In this document: positions 28,842-36,734 of the stretch, piece by piece
Position numbering within the stretch: the stretch's first letter is position 1
How the letters are laid out: each line of letters starts with the position of its first letter
The notes under the pieces: model-generated
Seen by the model: the letters and a program-made list of their open reading frames with translations, nothing else
What the model was told of the DNA's origin: nothing
The model's database searches: none
Program-made: the position numbers and the translations under genes
Origin: Sipunculus nudus
Lineage: Eukaryota; Annelida; Sipuncula; Golfingiida; Sipunculidae
Direction of reading: 5' to 3'
Length of the DNA: 64,000 nt
Assembly: GCA_026874595.1 (NCBI GenBank)
Contig: JAPPUL010000084.1
Span: 733,001 to 797,000, forward strand

Positions 28842-29924
28842 ATGGCAGATAAAACAAAAAGAACATGGGAGACAATAGAGTCAGGACCAAAACCATATAA
28901 AGAAATGTTGCATCCCGTAATAATAGAAAATTATGGAAAATGGCAATATCACGAAAGACCAAGACCAGGAGTCCTTAGGCACGTATCCAAAACCGGTGCT
29001 GAGATATTCACAGTAAGAGCAGCAACACAACGACAAGTTACTGTAGATATAGTAAGAACCTTGTGCGATCTTGCAGATAAATATGCAGATGGATATATGC
29101 GTTTTACTATAAGAAATAACGTAGAAATGATGTGCCGCACATGGGAAAGAGCAGAAGCCCTAATCAGAGAACTTGAACTTAAAGGACATCCAGTCGGAGG
29201 AACAGGAAACTCGGTATCTGCGGTAGCACATACGCAAGGATGGCTACATTGCGATATACCTGCAACAGATGCCTCAGGCGTTAACAAAAGCATGATGGAT
29301 GGCCTTTTTGACGAATTCATAAAAGAAGAAATGCCAAACCGGGTCAGACTCTCAACCTCTTGTTGCGAGATAAACTGCGGCGGACAAGCCGACCTTGCAG
29401 TAGTCGTACAACACACAAGACCACCAAGAATAAATCATGAAGTCTTGGCCGGAGTATGCGAAATGCCTAAAGCAGTAGCAAGGTGCCCAGTAGCCGCAAT
29501 AAGACCAACAACTGTAAACGGTCAACCATCCCTAATGGTTGTAGAAGATAAATGCATATGTTGCGGTGCGTGTTTTGGAGCTTGCCCCGCTATGGAAATA
29601 AACCATCCAGACTATTCTCAACTTGCAATATGGGTCGGAGGCAAAAATGCTAACGCCAGAACCAAACCAACAAATATGAAACTTGTTGCTCACGGATTGC
29701 CAAATAACCCTCCTCGCTGGCCTGAGGTAAACGAAGTTGTTAAAAACATATTAATGGCATATAAAAAAGGTGGAAAAGCTTGGGAACGCCTCGGAGAATG
29801 GATAGACCGTATAGGATGGAAAAGATTCTTTGAAGAGACAAACTTACCGTTTGACAAATATCTAATAGATAATTACAGACATGCAAGAACGTCCTTCAAC
29901 CAATCAGCTCATCTTAGATTTTAA
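28842..29924 (+). CDS. dsrB: dissimilatory sulfite reductase beta subunit DsrB
   Basis: 360 residues from the ATG at 28842; GGAGG at 28832-28836 selects this start over the in-frame ATG at 28830. Motifs: TIRNNVEMM, STSCCEINCGGQADLAV (catalytic sirohaem site), then the ferredoxin domain CICCGACFGACPAM and the typical end FFEETNLPFDKYLID. As I recall, sulfur oxidisers such as Allochromatium have CGGQ at the catalytic site where sulfate reducers have CGAVHCSD, and RCPVAAIRP and HTRPPRINH also look oxidiser-like. The DsrB is therefore probably of oxidative type. Confidence 0.95.
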   Translation: MADKTKRTWETIESGPKPYKEMLHPVIIENYGKWQYHERPRPGVLRHVSKTGAEIFTVRAATQRQVTVDIVRTLCDLADKYADGYMRFTIRNNVEMMCRTWERAEALIRELELKGHPVGGTGNSVSAVAHTQGWLHCDIPATDASGVNKSMMDGLFDEFIKEEMPNRVRLSTSCCEINCGGQADLAVVVQHTRPPRINHEVLAGVCEMPKAVARCPVAAIRPTTVNGQPSLMVVEDKCICCGACFGACPAMEINHPDYSQLAIWVGGKNANARTKPTNMKLVAHGLPNNPPRWPEVNEVVKNILMAYKKGGKAWERLGEWIDRIGWKRFFEETNLPFDKYLIDNYRHARTSFNQSAHLRF

Positions 29925-29937
29925 GCAATTATAAGCA

Positions 29938-29979
29938 TTCACTATATTATATGTGCTAATCCATTTATAATATAGTGAA
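29938..29979 (+). promoter_or_regulatory. 14-bp stem-loop between dsrB and dsrL
   Basis: TTCACTATATTATA (29938-29951) pairs perfectly with TATAATATAGTGAA (29966-29979) around a 14-nt loop, 13 bp after the dsrB stop. The stem is A/U-rich and has no T run. It could protect the dsrAB transcript or lower dsrL expression. The following 120 nt are purine-rich and end in the dsrL ribosome binding site. Confidence 0.7.
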
Positions 29980-30101
29980 AATACGTCTTATAAAAGCTGT
30001 GAGAGAAGGGCAGAGGATGTGAGAGGAGATGGGATATAAATCCTTTGAGATAGCCAGATTAAAGCAAAGTGAGGGTTTAAGATAAAGGAGATTTAAAAAA
30101 C

Positions 30102-31865
30102 ATGAAGAAAACAGATTCGAATCCAATATTAGATTTCGCATTAGATTATAAATTCCCAGAGTATGGAATGGAATCGGGACTTGAACGCGTGGTAGCATTT
30201 GGTGATCAGAGCCATAAATGTCCAACATACGTAAGGAAAGTGCCACCGTGTACAGGAGGATGCCCTGCCGGAGAGGATATAAGAGGGTATCATAATATTC
30301 TAAGAGGAATAGAAAAAGTAGAAGGCTATGACGACAAATGGGAGGCCGCATTCCACAGAATAACAGAAGTGAACCCATTCCCAAGCATAATGGGACGAGT
30401 ATGCCCTGCCCCTTGTGAATCTTCTTGTAACCGCAAAGACTTAGATGAAACGATAGGTATAAACGCTGTAGAACACTCAATAGGCGATTATGCTATAAAG
30501 AATAATTTTAAATTAAAAGCTTCCAATCTATCCCCAACGGGTAAGAAAGTGGCAGTAGTCGGCTCTGGCCCTGCGGGCTTATCATGCGCTTATCAATTAA
30601 AGCTAATGGGACATGATGTCATGATCTACGAGTCGCACAGCAAACTGGGGGGGATGATGCAATGGACTATACTAGAATATCGTGTGCCACGAGATGTATT
30701 GCATGCAGAAATCCAAAGAATATTGGACTTAGGAATAGGCCATAAAACAAATGTAACCATAGGCAAAGATATAAGCCTTGAAGAGCTACGAGCCGAATAT
30801 GATGCAGTGTTTTTGGGAATAGGAGCTCAAAATGGTCGTTTGCTACCAGTGCCTGGAGGAGATGGTGCCAAAGGATACACTAATGCAATAAACTTTTTAA
30901 AGTCCTTTGAACTTGATAGAAATAGCGTTGAGGTAGGAGATAACGTATTGGTAGTGGGAGATGGCGATGTTGCTATGGATGTGCTGCGCCTTGCACTTAG
31001 ACTTGGCAGCAAGAAGGTGAGCTTATTATCCGGAGTACCACGAGAGGCCATGTCATGTAGCCCATTTGAATTTGACGAAGCACAATCGGAAGGAGCACAG
31101 TTCATTTACTCAACAGGAACCAAAGAAATAGTCGTAGAAAACGGAAAAGTAGTAGGAGTTGCGGTGGTGGATATGGTACCTAAAGAAAAAGGAGAAGAAG
31201 GATGGAACTCAAAAATACCATTCTTCAGATACAAAGAGAAAGCCGGAACCAATCGAGTATTAAAAACAGATATGCTAATATCGTCCATAGGCCAAGCACT
31301 TGACCTAAATGGACTTGAGACAGTAAAAAATGGTAATAGCGGACCATGGTTTTCAGTAAACAAATATTATCAAGTGCCCGGCCACGAAGATATATTTACA
31401 GGTGGAGATACATTGTCCTTAACTCTCTTAACCACAGCAATAGGACACGGAAGACATGCCGCTATGGCAATAGATAGTTATATAAGCGCAAAACCGATGC
31501 CTACAACAACCCGAGATGACATAATACCCTATGAGGAAATATCATCGTACTATTTTGAAAAGCGTCCACAAGTTAAGAGAAATCACCAAAAGATAGAAAG
31601 CGTTGTAAACAATTATAATGAATTATTAAAGCCATTAAACGAGCAAGAAACAGTATCAGAATCAGATAGATGTATGAGTTGCGGTTTGTGTTTTGAGTGT
31701 AACCAATGTATGTTGTACTGCCCGCAAGAAGCAATAGTTAAATTCAAAAAAAACCCAATGGGCGAGGTGATGTATACCAATTACGAAAAATGCGTAGGAT
31801 GCCATATATGCGCTGAAGTATGCCCTTGTGGATATATCCATATGGGTATGGGCGAAGACCTATAA
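30102..31865 (+). CDS. dsrL: DsrL, NAD(P)H:acceptor iron-sulfur flavoprotein of the Dsr system
   Basis: 587 residues, GltD-like. The N-terminal Fe-S domain (TGGCPAGEDIRGYHNI, GRVCPAPCESSCNR) is followed by FAD binding (VVGSGPAGLSCAYQL, residue about 150), NAD(P)H binding (VVGDGDVAMDVLRLAL, about 285) and GGD near 430. A C-terminal 2x[4Fe-4S] ferredoxin (CGLCFECNQCMLYCPQ, CVGCHICAEVCPCGYIHMGMGE) closes the protein. DsrL partners DsrAB and passes electrons between sulfite reductase and NAD(P)H; in sulfur oxidisers it takes electrons out. The dinucleotide site ends in LLSG rather than an Arg pair, which may favour NAD(H) (inference). AAAGGAG precedes the ATG. Confidence 0.92.
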   Translation: MKKTDSNPILDFALDYKFPEYGMESGLERVVAFGDQSHKCPTYVRKVPPCTGGCPAGEDIRGYHNILRGIEKVEGYDDKWEAAFHRITEVNPFPSIMGRVCPAPCESSCNRKDLDETIGINAVEHSIGDYAIKNNFKLKASNLSPTGKKVAVVGSGPAGLSCAYQLKLMGHDVMIYESHSKLGGMMQWTILEYRVPRDVLHAEIQRILDLGIGHKTNVTIGKDISLEELRAEYDAVFLGIGAQNGRLLPVPGGDGAKGYTNAINFLKSFELDRNSVEVGDNVLVVGDGDVAMDVLRLALRLGSKKVSLLSGVPREAMSCSPFEFDEAQSEGAQFIYSTGTKEIVVENGKVVGVAVVDMVPKEKGEEGWNSKIPFFRYKEKAGTNRVLKTDMLISSIGQALDLNGLETVKNGNSGPWFSVNKYYQVPGHEDIFTGGDTLSLTLLTTAIGHGRHAAMAIDSYISAKPMPTTTRDDIIPYEEISSYYFEKRPQVKRNHQKIESVVNNYNELLKPLNEQETVSESDRCMSCGLCFECNQCMLYCPQEAIVKFKKNPMGEVMYTNYEKCVGCHICAEVCPCGYIHMGMGEDL

Positions 31866-31883
31866 ATATATAAAGGAGTTAGT

Positions 31884-32243
31884 ATGCAAGATATAAGTAG
31901 TGAGCTTGAAAAGGCTATAGAAAAATCAAAGAACTGGGCCCATACGGGATGGGATATGACTTTTGGATTTAATAACACTAAGGTAGCATCTATAGAAGAT
32001 AGCCAGTTATTATCAGACACATTTTCATACAAAATAGAAAGCGTTTCCTATTGGAAACAGGTTGACAATGCGGGACAAGAGGCAGCCCAATGGGGCGAAA
32101 GAGCACTTAATGCATACAAAAAAGGAAATCGTAAAGATGTTGAGGACGCCTTATATCAAGCGTATTACATAGAAAAGTTTTATGAAAAATATACAAACAC
32201 GTGGAAACCATTAATAAAAGCATATGAAAAGGAATGTGTTTAA
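31884..32243 (+). CDS. small helical protein in the dsr cluster, function unknown
   Basis: 119 residues, 18 bp after dsrL with its own strong ribosome binding site (AAAGGAG), so it is almost certainly co-transcribed with dsrABL. There is no signal peptide. It has many Trp, Tyr and charged residues and is predicted mostly helical (DNAGQEAAQWGERALNAY, DVEDALYQAYYIEKFYEKY). It has one Cys, third from the end (KECV). It is not DsrC (no conserved C-terminal Cys pair), not DsrD and not DsrEFH. The penultimate-region Cys next to a Dsr system is suggestive of sulfur handling but unproven. Confidence 0.7.
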   Translation: MQDISSELEKAIEKSKNWAHTGWDMTFGFNNTKVASIEDSQLLSDTFSYKIESVSYWKQVDNAGQEAAQWGERALNAYKKGNRKDVEDALYQAYYIEKFYEKYTNTWKPLIKAYEKECV

Positions 32244-32278
32244 TATTTATTGTAAATTGCTTAAGCGCTGCAAGACGA

Positions 32279-32307
32279 TTGACATATTAACATATACATA
32301 ATATAAT
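32279..32307 (+). promoter_or_regulatory. consensus sigma-70 promoter
   Basis: TTGACA at 32279-32284 and TATAAT at 32302-32307 with an exact 17-nt spacer: a full-consensus housekeeping promoter. It points at the gene starting at 32443 and leaves a leader of about 130 nt. It also marks the end of the dsr transcription unit. Confidence 0.85.
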
Positions 32308-32442
32308 TGATCTACACAAGGGAAACTAATAGTTTAGATTAAACTAGATTATAAAAGATGTCTATTTCTTAATCTAATATACTATTACAATTTTAAATGT
32401 AATTATAAGAGTTTAGAAGAGATTATAAGATTATATTTATCT

Positions 32443-32967
32443 ATGAACAAAAATAGTACAACAAATAAAGACAAACGCTTAAAAGAGATATTAGAAGAAT
32501 ATATAGATGGCGTATTTAGCCGACGTCTATCTAAGAAAACCTCATTATATATAGGGCATGAAGAGCTTTGTATGTTGTCTTTAAATATAAGAAGAACTTA
32601 TCCCGAAATATATACTAAGTTACAAAAAGAAGAGAAATCAAGCTTCTTTACAAAAATGCTTTTAAAGACTAAAGAGCTTCTGGAAAGACGCTCAGGCAGA
32701 TTATTGTTTCTTACACTAAGAGATGGTAATTATGTTATAATGGATAGCTGGCAGGCGACTATCAAAGACTGGGAAATAGAGAGTAAGCATAGAGATAAAG
32801 ATTTTAATCTAATAAAAGAAGCTTATTTTGATGCCAAAGACAAAATACCTGGTATAAAGTCAGTTGAAGATTTTATTGTTTTAATAAAAGCTATAGACAT
32901 AAAACAGCTTGAGAGGGTATTTAGTAAAAGGGTTTTAATGAAAGTAAAAGCGTTTTCTGGCCTATAA
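32443..32967 (+). CDS. conserved-looking cytoplasmic protein, unknown
   Basis: 174 residues, mostly alpha-helical and Lys-rich. No signal peptide or membrane segment. Notable stretches are YIGHEELCMLSLNIRRTYPEIY, RSGRLLFLTLRDGNYVIMDSWQ and a C-terminal KSVEDFIVLIKAIDIKQLERVF. I do not recognise the family with confidence; the flavour and the neighbouring gene remind me of spirochaete proteins. It is transcribed from the consensus promoter at 32279 and lies 7 bp before the next gene, so the two form an operon. Confidence 0.6.
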   Translation: MNKNSTTNKDKRLKEILEEYIDGVFSRRLSKKTSLYIGHEELCMLSLNIRRTYPEIYTKLQKEEKSSFFTKMLLKTKELLERRSGRLLFLTLRDGNYVIMDSWQATIKDWEIESKHRDKDFNLIKEAYFDAKDKIPGIKSVEDFIVLIKAIDIKQLERVFSKRVLMKVKAFSGL

Positions 32968-32980
32968 CATTATATTGAAT

Positions 32981-33472
32981 ATGGTTACAGATATGGATGC
33001 AAAGAATGTAGTACTTATACGAAAGGGGAATGCCCATTTTAATAAAGGAGAAATGCAGTTAGCCAAAGAATGTTTTTTTAAAGCTAACTATCATGTCGGA
33101 ATACGGCGTATTGCTGATTACTACCTTTATGACAAAAAAGCTTTATTGGAAGCTTTGCCTTTATATATAAAATGCAAGAGTAATCCTCATATCCAGTTAA
33201 TATATAAATCTATCGCTAAATCTCTTAAAACTTGGTTACACAATGACAATATACAATCACCAAAAAAGCTAAGCCAAAAAACTCTTAAACAAAATACTCC
33301 TGTGAAAACTGCTAAAAACAATACTGTTTATGATAATACAAAAAAGACTTATCCCGAAAAAGAGTTTGCTAAACCAAAGTTTGCTAAACCAAAGTTTGCT
33401 AAACCGAAGTTTGCCAAACCTAAGTCTGTTCGAGAGACTATAGAAGAGAGTATCAAACGAAAAAATAGATAG
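32981..33472 (+). CDS. TPR-like protein with FAKPK tandem repeats
   Basis: 163 residues from the ATG at 32981 (a TTG at 32975 and an ATG at 32993 are alternatives). The N-terminal half resembles two degenerate TPR helices (IRKGNAHFNKGEMQLAKECFFKANY, GIRRIADYYLYDKKALLEALPLY), a layout I associate with a spirochaete family. The C-terminal half is basic and disordered, with the pentapeptide FAKPK repeated four times from a 15-nt DNA repeat (33364-33424). No signal peptide. Function unknown. Confidence 0.6.
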   Translation: MVTDMDAKNVVLIRKGNAHFNKGEMQLAKECFFKANYHVGIRRIADYYLYDKKALLEALPLYIKCKSNPHIQLIYKSIAKSLKTWLHNDNIQSPKKLSQKTLKQNTPVKTAKNNTVYDNTKKTYPEKEFAKPKFAKPKFAKPKFAKPKSVRETIEESIKRKNR

Positions 33473-33505
33473 CCCTACAATCTAAAATTAGTATTTACAA
33501 AACTT

Positions 33506-33943
33506 CTACTCTATCTTCTCAAAAAACCAAATGTATGCTGATTTGGAACTTGTTAGCTTATAGCTTAAACTCGTTTTTGTGAAATTAGTTACTATCCCTT
33601 CTATATATATATCTTCTGCCCAGATTATTAATTTACTATTATTTATTACTTTCCAGCCCCAGTAACTCCGCTCTCGACTTACCGTATCTGTTATTGTTAG
33701 TGTATTATCTTCATGAAAATCATAATATACCTTCTTAGACGGACGATGCGTCTCATCTCTTGCTAAATCATGGGTTCTTGATAGCTCCCAAAAACCAACT
33801 ATATTTTTATTTATACTTAATTTAATTTTAGTAAAACTTTTAGTTTCTAAAAAAGAAGGCAGCAATAGCGCATAAATACATAGCGATGATACTAAATATG
33901 AAACCTTATATTTATAGCACACGCCCAACCTCAAGTATATCAT
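33506..33943 (-). CDS. small lipocalin-like or exported protein, unknown
   Basis: 145 residues. A hydrophobic N-terminus (YLVSSLCIYALLLPSF) suggests a signal peptide or anchor. The rest is beta-rich with NIVGFWELSRTHD, a start often seen in lipocalin-like domains, then YYDFHEDNTLTIT and SYWGWKVINNSKLIIWAEDIYIEG. The 5' end overlaps the purM 3' end by 32 bp, so translation may be coupled. It is the last gene of the long minus-strand run beginning at pstS. Confidence 0.5.
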   Translation of the reverse strand: MIYLRLGVCYKYKVSYLVSSLCIYALLLPSFLETKSFTKIKLSINKNIVGFWELSRTHDLARDETHRPSKKVYYDFHEDNTLTITDTVSRERSYWGWKVINNSKLIIWAEDIYIEGIVTNFTKTSLSYKLTSSKSAYIWFFEKIE

Positions 33944-35039
33944 CTTCCCCTAATTCCTTTAGCACCTTATCTACCTCAGCATAATCAACTACCATTGCCA
34001 TCCCAATCCCCATATTAAACGTTTTATACATCTCATCCATACTAAGCTCTCCAAGCCTTTGTAGCCATACAAATTCAGCAGGAATATCCCATAACTTAAG
34101 TTCTATACAAAGATTATCAGGTATAATACGCTCAACATTATGTCTTATTCCCCCTCCCGTTATATGCGCAAGACCTTTAACTCTTATTTTACTCTCTTTT
34201 AACTTTAAAAGCTCTTTATAATATATTCGCGTCGGCTCTAATAGTACTTCTCCTATACTTCTTACTCCATCATATGAATCACTTAGTTTATAGCTGCTTC
34301 TTTCAAAAAGTATTTTTCGTATCAAACTATATCCGTTACTATGAAAACCGCTTGACCTTATTCCAAGTATTATATCGCCTGACACAATATCTTTGCCATC
34401 TATACGCTCATCATACTCTACCACCCCCACCGCAAAACCTGCAAGATCGTATTCTTTCTCTTTATACATACTCGGCATCTGAGCCGTCTCACCGCCCAAT
34501 AACGCCATCTCACTCTCTATACAACCACTCACTATCCCTTCCATTATCTTACTCACTCCCTCCACATCCAGTTTGTTTAATGCTATGTAATCAAGAAAGA
34601 ATAACGGCTTTGCTCCACTCGTTAAAATGTCATTTACGCACATTGCTACCAAATCTATGCCTATTGTCTCATGTTTTCCTTCATATATTGCTACCTTCAA
34701 TTTTGTCCCAACTCCATCTGTTCCGCTAACTAATACCGGCTTCTTATAGCCCAACTTATAAAACTCATATAACCCGCTAAACCCACCTATCCCACCAAGC
34801 ACATTTTTAAGATTTGTTGCACGGGACCTCTTCTCTATCTCCTTTACGGAACTTATATCTGCATCCCTAGATACCCCGCTACTTAAATAACTTATCTCTT
34901 CTTTTTCACCCCCCTCTTTTTCACCCTCCTCTTTTTCACCCCCCTCTTTTTCACCCCCCTCTTTTTCACCCCCCTCTTCTCCCCACCCTTCTCCCCACCC
35001 TTCTCCCCACTCTCTCTCTTCTTCTCTCTCTTCCTCCAT
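33912..35039 (-). CDS. purM: phosphoribosylformylglycinamidine cyclo-ligase PurM with a repeat-derived N-terminal tail
   Basis: 375 residues. The PurM core begins near residue 50 (SSGVSRDADI), with NVLGGIGGFSGLY, LVSGTDGVGTKLK, LLGGETAQMPSMY and HITGGGIRHNVERI. It forms AIR in purine synthesis. The first 48 residues are low-complexity Glu/Gly/Lys, encoded by 15-nt units (five GGEKE-type repeats, 34908-34980) and 12-nt units. No alternative start exists after the repeat, and AAGGGGA lies 11 nt before the first ATG, so the tail is probably translated. The core is intact, so the enzyme should work. Confidence 0.9.
   Translation of the reverse strand: MEEEREEEREWGEGWGEGWGEEGGEKEGGEKEGGEKEEGEKEGGEKEEISYLSSGVSRDADISSVKEIEKRSRATNLKNVLGGIGGFSGLYEFYKLGYKKPVLVSGTDGVGTKLKVAIYEGKHETIGIDLVAMCVNDILTSGAKPLFFLDYIALNKLDVEGVSKIMEGIVSGCIESEMALLGGETAQMPSMYKEKEYDLAGFAVGVVEYDERIDGKDIVSGDIILGIRSSGFHSNGYSLIRKILFERSSYKLSDSYDGVRSIGEVLLEPTRIYYKELLKLKESKIRVKGLAHITGGGIRHNVERIIPDNLCIELKLWDIPAEFVWLQRLGELSMDEMYKTFNMGIGMAMVVDYAEVDKVLKELGEDDILEVGRVL
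34908..35020 (-). repeat. 15-nt and 12-nt tandem repeats inside purM
   Basis: On the plus strand, five TTTTTCACCCCCCTC-type units are followed by three TTCTCCCCACCC units. All units are multiples of three and keep the purM frame. The tract is purine-rich on the coding strand. Confidence 0.85.
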
Positions 35040-35161
35040 ATCTATTATTCCCCTTCTTATCTTACTAATATTTCATGTCTTGCCAATATTTCATGCCTGG
35101 CTTTTTACGCCTTCCTTACCTTATCACACCCCTCCACTATCACACCCTTATAGGACCGCCA

Positions 35162-36703
35162 CTATAACGACCTTTCCTTTTTCATCAAGGTTCGTTTTAC
35201 CTTCTTGTACGCACTATTGTGTCTCTTTCGCCTCTTTTTTGCTTTACTCTTTTTTTTACCACTCTTCCATCTCTTTAACTTATTTGCATATTTATAAACC
35301 GTGTTAACATATTCTGTACTATAGTTATAACTGTATATCGACTGGCGTATCCGCTTCTCATCGCCTTTCTTAAAACCATACTCCCTTAAATAATGGGCTA
35401 TACTTGTTAGTGCATCCCATAACTTGAATAAATTTATTTCCCCGTCTTTATTACCATCTACTCCATAGCTCATGTAACTTGATGGTATAAATTGTGGATA
35501 GCCAAAGGCTCCCGCCCACGAACCTTTTAAATTCTCTATGTCTTTTCCATAAAGTTCTTCCATCAAAAATAAACTTTTAAGTTGTTTATAGCCCCACTCC
35601 TGCTTTTTCAATATATACGATGATAAATAATCATATGACTCCTTTGACAAAACCTCAAAACCCTCCTCCTCTAAAGCATTAACTGGGCTTAATACAAACT
35701 GCTTATTTATATCAAAAAACTTATTTGTATTCGGAAATAATATGTTTACATAACCCTTTTTTAACTCATTTAGCTTTTTACTAAAAACTCCAACATCCTC
35801 TCCTTCTCCTCCACCTCCCTTGAAACTATCATTATCTTTCCCGCTGCCCGATTCAAAACGCCTAACTACTCCACCATCACGAATTAGCTTCTTAGAATCA
35901 TAATGATATAATGTGTTATATACATTGAATACCGAGTTCTTACCTGTTACCTTCCCAAAACGTGTCTCCACATACAATATAGCTGCTAGATATTCTTTAT
36001 CTACTGCATATTCTTTCTCAACCTCTTTAAGAAGTTCTCTCTCTCTCTTAACAAATTTATAACCCGTATTAAGTGATTGCTTCGTCAAAAATCCATTATA
36101 TATATTTCGTAGCCGCTTCCTGTATTTTCTATCCCCATTTTTAACATCTCCTCGCTTCTTACGTAATATTTTATTCAGCCGCTTCTTAAACGGTCTTTCA
36201 AGCAATATCCTAACACTTCTATCTGTTTTAGACGTATTCCTATTTAGAAAATAACCGTAAAGCTTTAAGGTATTTAATAAATTCCTTTCAGCTGCCTCTC
36301 CATCCGCCTCTCCATCCGCCCCTTCCATTAACTCAGGGTCTTTTAAAAGACGATTTACTATCGGTTTGTAAGTATTTACTCCTTTTTTTAGCAACTCTTT
36401 TGTCTCTTGTAGGCTTAATACTTCATAAGTTGTTTGATTTGTATGACTAAATTGTAAAACGATACTTGCTAAATCTATACCTGCTTCAAATAAATTATCA
36501 GCCTCAAGCTCCCCTTCTATAGAGTATGTATTAATATTTTTATCCGATAAAAGTACGTAATATAATAAGTACCCTAATATCCCTAATAACACTATCGGCA
36601 AGAGCAGCAATATCTTATCAAGCCCTTTGTCTCCTTTCCCTCTTTTACCCCATAATATCACTTCCATCGCTTTACAATACCCCCTTACAATATCTTCCCA
36701 CAT
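35162..36703 (-). CDS. MltB-type lytic murein transglycosylase
   Basis: 513 residues. N-terminal membrane segment (residues about 30-50: ILLLLPIVLLGILGYLLYYVLL region), a long variable linker, then the catalytic domain. ILYVETRFGKVTGKNSVFN holds the catalytic Glu, and WAGAFGYPQFIPSSYMSYGVDGN and YNYSTEYVNTVYKYANKL are typical of MltB. It cleaves peptidoglycan with 1,6-anhydro product formation in the periplasm. The linker has an in-frame GEAD duplication from a 12-nt repeat (36296-36324). It follows the phoR-like gene by 31 bp in the same operon. Confidence 0.85.
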   Translation of the reverse strand: MWEDIVRGYCKAMEVILWGKRGKGDKGLDKILLLLPIVLLGILGYLLYYVLLSDKNINTYSIEGELEADNLFEAGIDLASIVLQFSHTNQTTYEVLSLQETKELLKKGVNTYKPIVNRLLKDPELMEGADGEADGEAAERNLLNTLKLYGYFLNRNTSKTDRSVRILLERPFKKRLNKILRKKRGDVKNGDRKYRKRLRNIYNGFLTKQSLNTGYKFVKRERELLKEVEKEYAVDKEYLAAILYVETRFGKVTGKNSVFNVYNTLYHYDSKKLIRDGGVVRRFESGSGKDNDSFKGGGGEGEDVGVFSKKLNELKKGYVNILFPNTNKFFDINKQFVLSPVNALEEEGFEVLSKESYDYLSSYILKKQEWGYKQLKSLFLMEELYGKDIENLKGSWAGAFGYPQFIPSSYMSYGVDGNKDGEINLFKLWDALTSIAHYLREYGFKKGDEKRIRQSIYSYNYSTEYVNTVYKYANKLKRWKSGKKKSKAKKRRKRHNSAYKKVKRTLMKKERSL

Positions 36704-36734
36704 CGCTTATTAATAAATATGTGCTTAGCTACCA

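Noticed and set aside
30116-30124. TTCGAATCC resembling a tRNA T-loop
   Set aside because: It lies inside the dsrL start codons and no cloverleaf arms or acceptor stem surround it.
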